Of a DNA stretch of 9,065 nucleotides, positions 7,001-9,065 are shown piece by piece; position 1 is the stretch's first letter, and every line of letters starts with the position of its first letter. This stretch comes from Bdellovibrionales bacterium (GTDB lineage Bacteria; Bdellovibrionota; Bdellovibrionia; Bdellovibrionales; UBA1609), in contig JANQSX010000001.1 of the NCBI GenBank assembly GCA_028279085.1, positions 1 to 9,065 of the forward strand, given 5' to 3'. The translations under genes and the position numbers were made by a program. The notes under the pieces are model-generated. The model did no database searches. It was not told where the DNA came from and saw only the letters and a program-made list of their open reading frames with translations.

Positions 7001-8386
7001 ACTGGAAAACTAGAGGTCCTACCAAAAGAAGATCTAATAGACAGAGCAAATTTCAGTTTAGATTTAGAAAATTTAAGCAAAAAGGATGCTTTTTTTATAA
7101 ATTTTTTTCAAACCAACTTATTTGAAGAAAGTATGAGGGATTACCTTAAAGAAGCTTTAGGCATATCAGGCGATAACCCCATTAAAGATAAAACAGTGCT
7201 TTCTATATTAAAAGAACGATTAAAACAAGGAATCCCTGTTGTACTAAATGAGGAGTCTTTGGATTCAATAAGAGCCCGAGTAAGGAGAGTGGCTAGTCAA
7301 AACAATACTGAACAAAAAACTCAAAAAACCATGGCCCGTTTTTACAGAGCTTTCATGAAAAAGAAAGGTGTAAAAAATAATGTAGAAATGGAAAAAAAAC
7401 TAAACCCTAATAAAAGTCTTCAGATGGAACGATTTCACGCTGCCAAGATTTTGTCTAAAGACCCCGAAGCTATAGCTCGCGCCACAAGGTCTGAACTAAG
7501 CAAAATGATCATAGACAAACCTATTGAACTATTTATACTATTTGCTTTAATGTCCGGAGTGGAATATGGTATTTTAAAAGTGCTATATTCGGACTCTTTC
7601 AGTGAAAATTCTTTCTTTTTCTTATCCAGTTACTTAATATGGACTGTTTTTATGTCAAAATTTGTACTGGATCTATTCGCTGGTTCATGGATGAAACTAC
7701 AATTTGATTCCAAACAAGCTTTCCAACATGGTTTTGATATATTTCCATCAAAAGCAGATGTGGAAAAAAGATTTGCCGCCTTGAAGTGGGCTTGGAAGAG
7801 CTGGAACAGCAAAGGAAGAATGGGCCTGAATGAACTCGCAAGCAACTATAAATTTGGTTGGAGACTAGTCATTAGTAATCTCCGAGCTGCTCTCATTACA
7901 TTAGTCGTTATACATTATGCCACCTTAGGACGTATTGACGTGGAACTATTAATAGGTGCTTTTTTAGTGGAAGCGGTTTTCGGTCAGGAAGCACTGAGAA
8001 TAAAAATGGAAAGCACTTATGAAAAGTTTAATGGCTATTCTCTAAAAGATTTGATCAAAAAAGATATTGATATTAAAAAATTTCTTACCCATCCTGTCGT
8101 TCAAAGAATTTTAATAGAGGAATCTTTTAAATATAGGTTAAAGTTTAATGTACTCAATTCACTATTCGTTATGAATATTGTGGAAAACTTCTTTCGACTG
8201 GTTGAAAGCTCGGAAGGATTAATTGGATCACGTGCCTTGTATCGTACAACCCTCCCTGGAAACTCACTCTTCACGGAATACTGGAACAAAGTGACAGGAT
8301 ATGCCGCATCCTTACCTCTACCCACAGGTATAGTGAACCTTTGTAAGAAAGTCTTTACAAGCAATAGATTTGATTTATCTGATTAA
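4070..8386 (+). CDS. Large exported multi-pass membrane protein of unknown function
   Basis: I do not recognise this 1438-residue protein. It starts with a Sec signal peptide (LIRFFICISLTFC, likely cleavage after AQA near residue 25). That peptide fixes the start, because the next Met is over 100 residues further on. Residues 26-310 look soluble with a strand-rich part at about 195-300; about 340-500 are charged and helical. Hydrophobic segments that could cross the membrane lie near 507-527, 577-598, 855-885 (aromatic), 1151-1172, 1181-1204, 1265-1305 (possibly two) and 1359-1378. Between them are a strand-rich soluble stretch (about 650-780) and a long, basic helical region (about 920-1150). 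No HExxH, Walker A or other catalytic motif is evident. The frame is intact over its whole length, so it is under selection. No terminator separates it from the lipoprotein gene 26 bp downstream. Large size, signal peptide and dispersed membrane segments suggest an inner-membrane scaffold with big extracytoplasmic parts; this is inference. Confidence 0.9.
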   Translation: MFNLLIRFFICISLTFCPTWSFAQAVPEEQTPDNIRQEQLDVVNNYNKKADSLFEHIFGLRSSTQSYTNHPLDFYSLLGQNIYLLETTGIIKKTRKVIVKHEENISNEEKKKELLGAKPFFYHINPDNILVEVAKLSESTEMVTTNESSNKTANNIEIAEGIINARGDAIVDILPSEKQNSYMGKHHIIQDKNSRYTFQISYQGQTLHTFSNNIQWISFFGPYLVFMEGSQVYENKSNLSFIDLNYFRSAIGRTVLPIFRIPISTDSPEKVDLLLNPSEISVNKDSLTIRGGGTEHIISNVQMNEIAKTQHFIFNVLVSLLSTDRYSRDMLPFFKDIAHYAKELLQQTQKKEPALETTKQNREFSESQKIVEQVTTELLKARVDLGAPSHHTGHYGQVKAAQSRLGDFQLSEVDKEALDNSLKHLETDERFQKALQDLYVQKFGKRKIFERIKGLWAQLSRPQPLGAAKIQSALGLIANSVRPGGTVENRSKVFQEGFYQLLTHKKRMIAVPVLIGMTGFAAPEAAEFYVTTISYVGQTLGEIGTVLTKVKELKSVVDMSQAYNTYIADGKVIPSSIGLASVFGAMFLLIYTLHIPINTMRFVKYLKTQRAYEHQHSADIHRKKFWEHFKAFASETRNTYYKNLAHGEFKKLGMPATFILPDNSNVEMAFQTMERLSSVIEDYKNTEFTIHLKVNINGGEKKLHFISSSEENREQNRFTLKLQSADTSATRFFFLKEGMITDMFEDNLLRSNTSIEIHIENKSGKISSLYTGNFINHSFTRQEKEALQEVLTETKYQKIYDDMVNSVMKQKERTSSQGAVDLTEINLSETEVKNIGQALKIFFLNLSSFANTEYVKVTIWNYWFLIRTFMTYPRALITFSIFPHYFNRVYTQSHTPTPFNNGNQLGLIGLNIDTARRLYPSGREYLSALKQFEAEIIPIERQYLRAVAEYAYLTALKRSINKESQMDNLIASGVQKHTGKLEVLPKEDLIDRANFSLDLENLSKKDAFFINFFQTNLFEESMRDYLKEALGISGDNPIKDKTVLSILKERLKQGIPVVLNEESLDSIRARVRRVASQNNTEQKTQKTMARFYRAFMKKKGVKNNVEMEKKLNPNKSLQMERFHAAKILSKDPEAIARATRSELSKMIIDKPIELFILFALMSGVEYGILKVLYSDSFSENSFFFLSSYLIWTVFMSKFVLDLFAGSWMKLQFDSKQAFQHGFDIFPSKADVEKRFAALKWAWKSWNSKGRMGLNELASNYKFGWRLVISNLRAALITLVVIHYATLGRIDVELLIGAFLVEAVFGQEALRIKMESTYEKFNGYSLKDLIKKDIDIKKFLTHPVVQRILIEESFKYRLKFNVLNSLFVMNIVENFFRLVESSEGLIGSRALYRTTLPGNSLFTEYWNKVTGYAASLPLPTGIVNLCKKVFTSNRFDLSD

Positions 8387-8412
8387 CAATGATAGGAAAC
8401 AATGGAATAGAT

Positions 8413-9065
8413 ATGCTTACCAACAAAAAATGCTCTGTTTTTTTACTATTTTTAATTGTGGTTGCCTGCTCCTCTCCTAAAAAGAAAATCGCTCCTGATA
8501 TTCCAGAAGACACCCTTCCTGAAAAAAACATTCCCCATAAAAAGGATGCCACTCCTGACAAAAAGACATCTTCCACACATAGTATCCCCTCTGATAAAAC
8601 AAAAGATGGTGTTTCTAAAACAACCGGCATCCATCCCATACACGATATTACTCCTGATAAACCAAAAGAGACGTCTACTAAGGATAAGCTCATTTGCCAG
8701 GGAAGCATTACTGAATTACAAAACAAAGAGAATTGTCCTATTCCGGATTGGCTTGTAAAAGCCAGTACGGCAGATGAAGTAGTATCCATTACTTCAGATA
8801 ACAAAGTGATATGGGAGAAAGGCACATGGAAATACGGCTCCTGGAGAGGACACCGCTGGAAAAATGGTCTGTGGAAAAATGGTACATGGTATGGTGGTAT
8901 ATGGGAAGACGGCACCTGGGAATCCGGTGATTGGAGAGGCCATATTTGGTACAAGGGGACTTGGAAAAGCGGACAATGGCAAACAGGTATTTGGAAAGAC
9001 GGGACTTGGAAAAGCGGTGCTTTTAGAAGAGGTATCTGGCGAAAAGGGACCTGGGAAATAGGAAG
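8413..9065 (+). CDS. Lipoprotein with tandem Trp-pentapeptide (WxxGx) repeats, 3' truncated
   Basis: A lipoprotein signal peptide (MLTNKKCSVFLLFLIVVAC) ends at a lipobox VVAC, so Cys19 should be lipidated and the protein anchored to the membrane. Residues 20-92 form a Pro/Lys/Asp/Thr-rich linker, probably flexible, with repeated (A/T)PD motifs. A short segment with Cys95 and Cys108 follows. From Trp134 to the window edge there are 17 tandem pentapeptides of form W-x-x-G-x; Trp is replaced once by Phe. The stop codon is outside the window. The start chosen (ATG at 8413-8415) gives a classic signal peptide and has a weak GGAA five bases upstream. An in-frame ATG at 8389, two bases after the previous stop, is possible but adds a less typical N-terminus. 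The short distance to the preceding gene suggests co-transcription. The repeats recall MORN-like sequences, but the 5-residue period differs. Function unknown; binding or structural surface role inferred. Confidence 0.88.
   Translation, partial: MLTNKKCSVFLLFLIVVACSSPKKKIAPDIPEDTLPEKNIPHKKDATPDKKTSSTHSIPSDKTKDGVSKTTGIHPIHDITPDKPKETSTKDKLICQGSITELQNKENCPIPDWLVKASTADEVVSITSDNKVIWEKGTWKYGSWRGHRWKNGLWKNGTWYGGIWEDGTWESGDWRGHIWYKGTWKSGQWQTGIWKDGTWKSGAFRRGIWRKGTWEIG
8812..9065 (+). repeat. 17 Trp-pentapeptide units (15 nt) in a 90-nt super-repeat
   Basis: In-frame TGG codons recur every 15 bases from 8812 to the edge; the single exception is TTT at 9022. Gly is at position 4 in 15 of 17 units. Units 3 and 9 instead read WRGHR and WRGHI, and lie exactly six units (90 nt) apart at 8842 and 8932. 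Unit 15 (FRRGI, 9022) falls at the same phase. Other phases agree too: WYGGI/WQTGI, WEKGT/WEDGT/WKDGT and WKYGS/WESGD/WKSGA. Codon choice differs between copies, so the pattern is kept at protein level rather than being a fresh DNA duplication. Confidence 0.9.

Noticed and set aside
8355..8954. A 199-codon open frame on the minus strand opposite the lipoprotein gene
   Set aside because: It exists because the codon-periodic Trp-Gly repeat and the Pro/Lys-rich linker leave the antisense frame open. The plus-strand frame has a textbook lipobox signal peptide and a regular protein repeat, so the antisense frame is a shadow.
8864..9061. Plus-strand frame with GK-rich repeats overlapping the Trp repeats
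   Set aside because: It is the +1 shadow of the 15-nt repeat and lacks a signal peptide or its own ribosome site.
8812..9065. CRISPR-like array
   Set aside because: The 15-nt and 90-nt periods are in-frame protein repeats with varied codons, not identical repeats with unique spacers.

Overview
The window is AT-rich DNA from a bacterium using the standard code (TGG, not TGA, encodes Trp throughout). Exported proteins with Sec signal peptides and a typical lipobox suggest a Gram-negative-type envelope. The thrS-infC order is conserved across many bacteria and does not fix the phylum. A trypsin/Sel1-repeat protein, a giant orphan membrane protein and low GC would suit a predatory or host-associated lineage (Bdellovibrionota-like, or another deep proteobacterial group), but this is a low-confidence guess.

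Left half, minus strand. Reading leftward from about 3737 there is a secreted trypsin-like serine protease with C-terminal Sel1 repeats. An AT-rich hairpin plus T tract overlaps its stop codon. A good sigma70-type promoter (about 2333-2362) then leads into thrS (complete threonyl-tRNA synthetase). Next comes a 123-bp gap and the 5' end of infC (translation initiation factor IF3), which runs off the left edge. infC has a strong Shine-Dalgarno and apparently starts at AUU, the rare start used for autoregulated infC in E. coli. The thrS/infC part is translation housekeeping; the protease is probably transcribed separately.

Middle. A 332-bp, extremely AT-rich divergent intergenic region (3738-4069) separates the minus-strand block from a plus-strand pair. 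Its right end holds a promoter (TTGATT-16 bp-TATACT) whose -10 box ends only 9 bp before the next ATG, which predicts a leaderless or nearly leaderless mRNA.

Right half, plus strand. A 1438-residue protein (4070-8386) has a signal peptide and several hydrophobic segments in its middle and C-terminal parts; I recognise no family. It is followed 26 bp later by a lipoprotein gene (8413 to the right edge, 3' truncated) with no terminator between them, so they probably form an operon. The lipoprotein has a Pro/Lys/Thr-rich linker and then at least 17 tandem Trp-initiated pentapeptides (W-x-x-G-x), arranged in a 30-residue super-repeat. These two genes are the most original part of the window and may form an envelope-associated module of unknown function.
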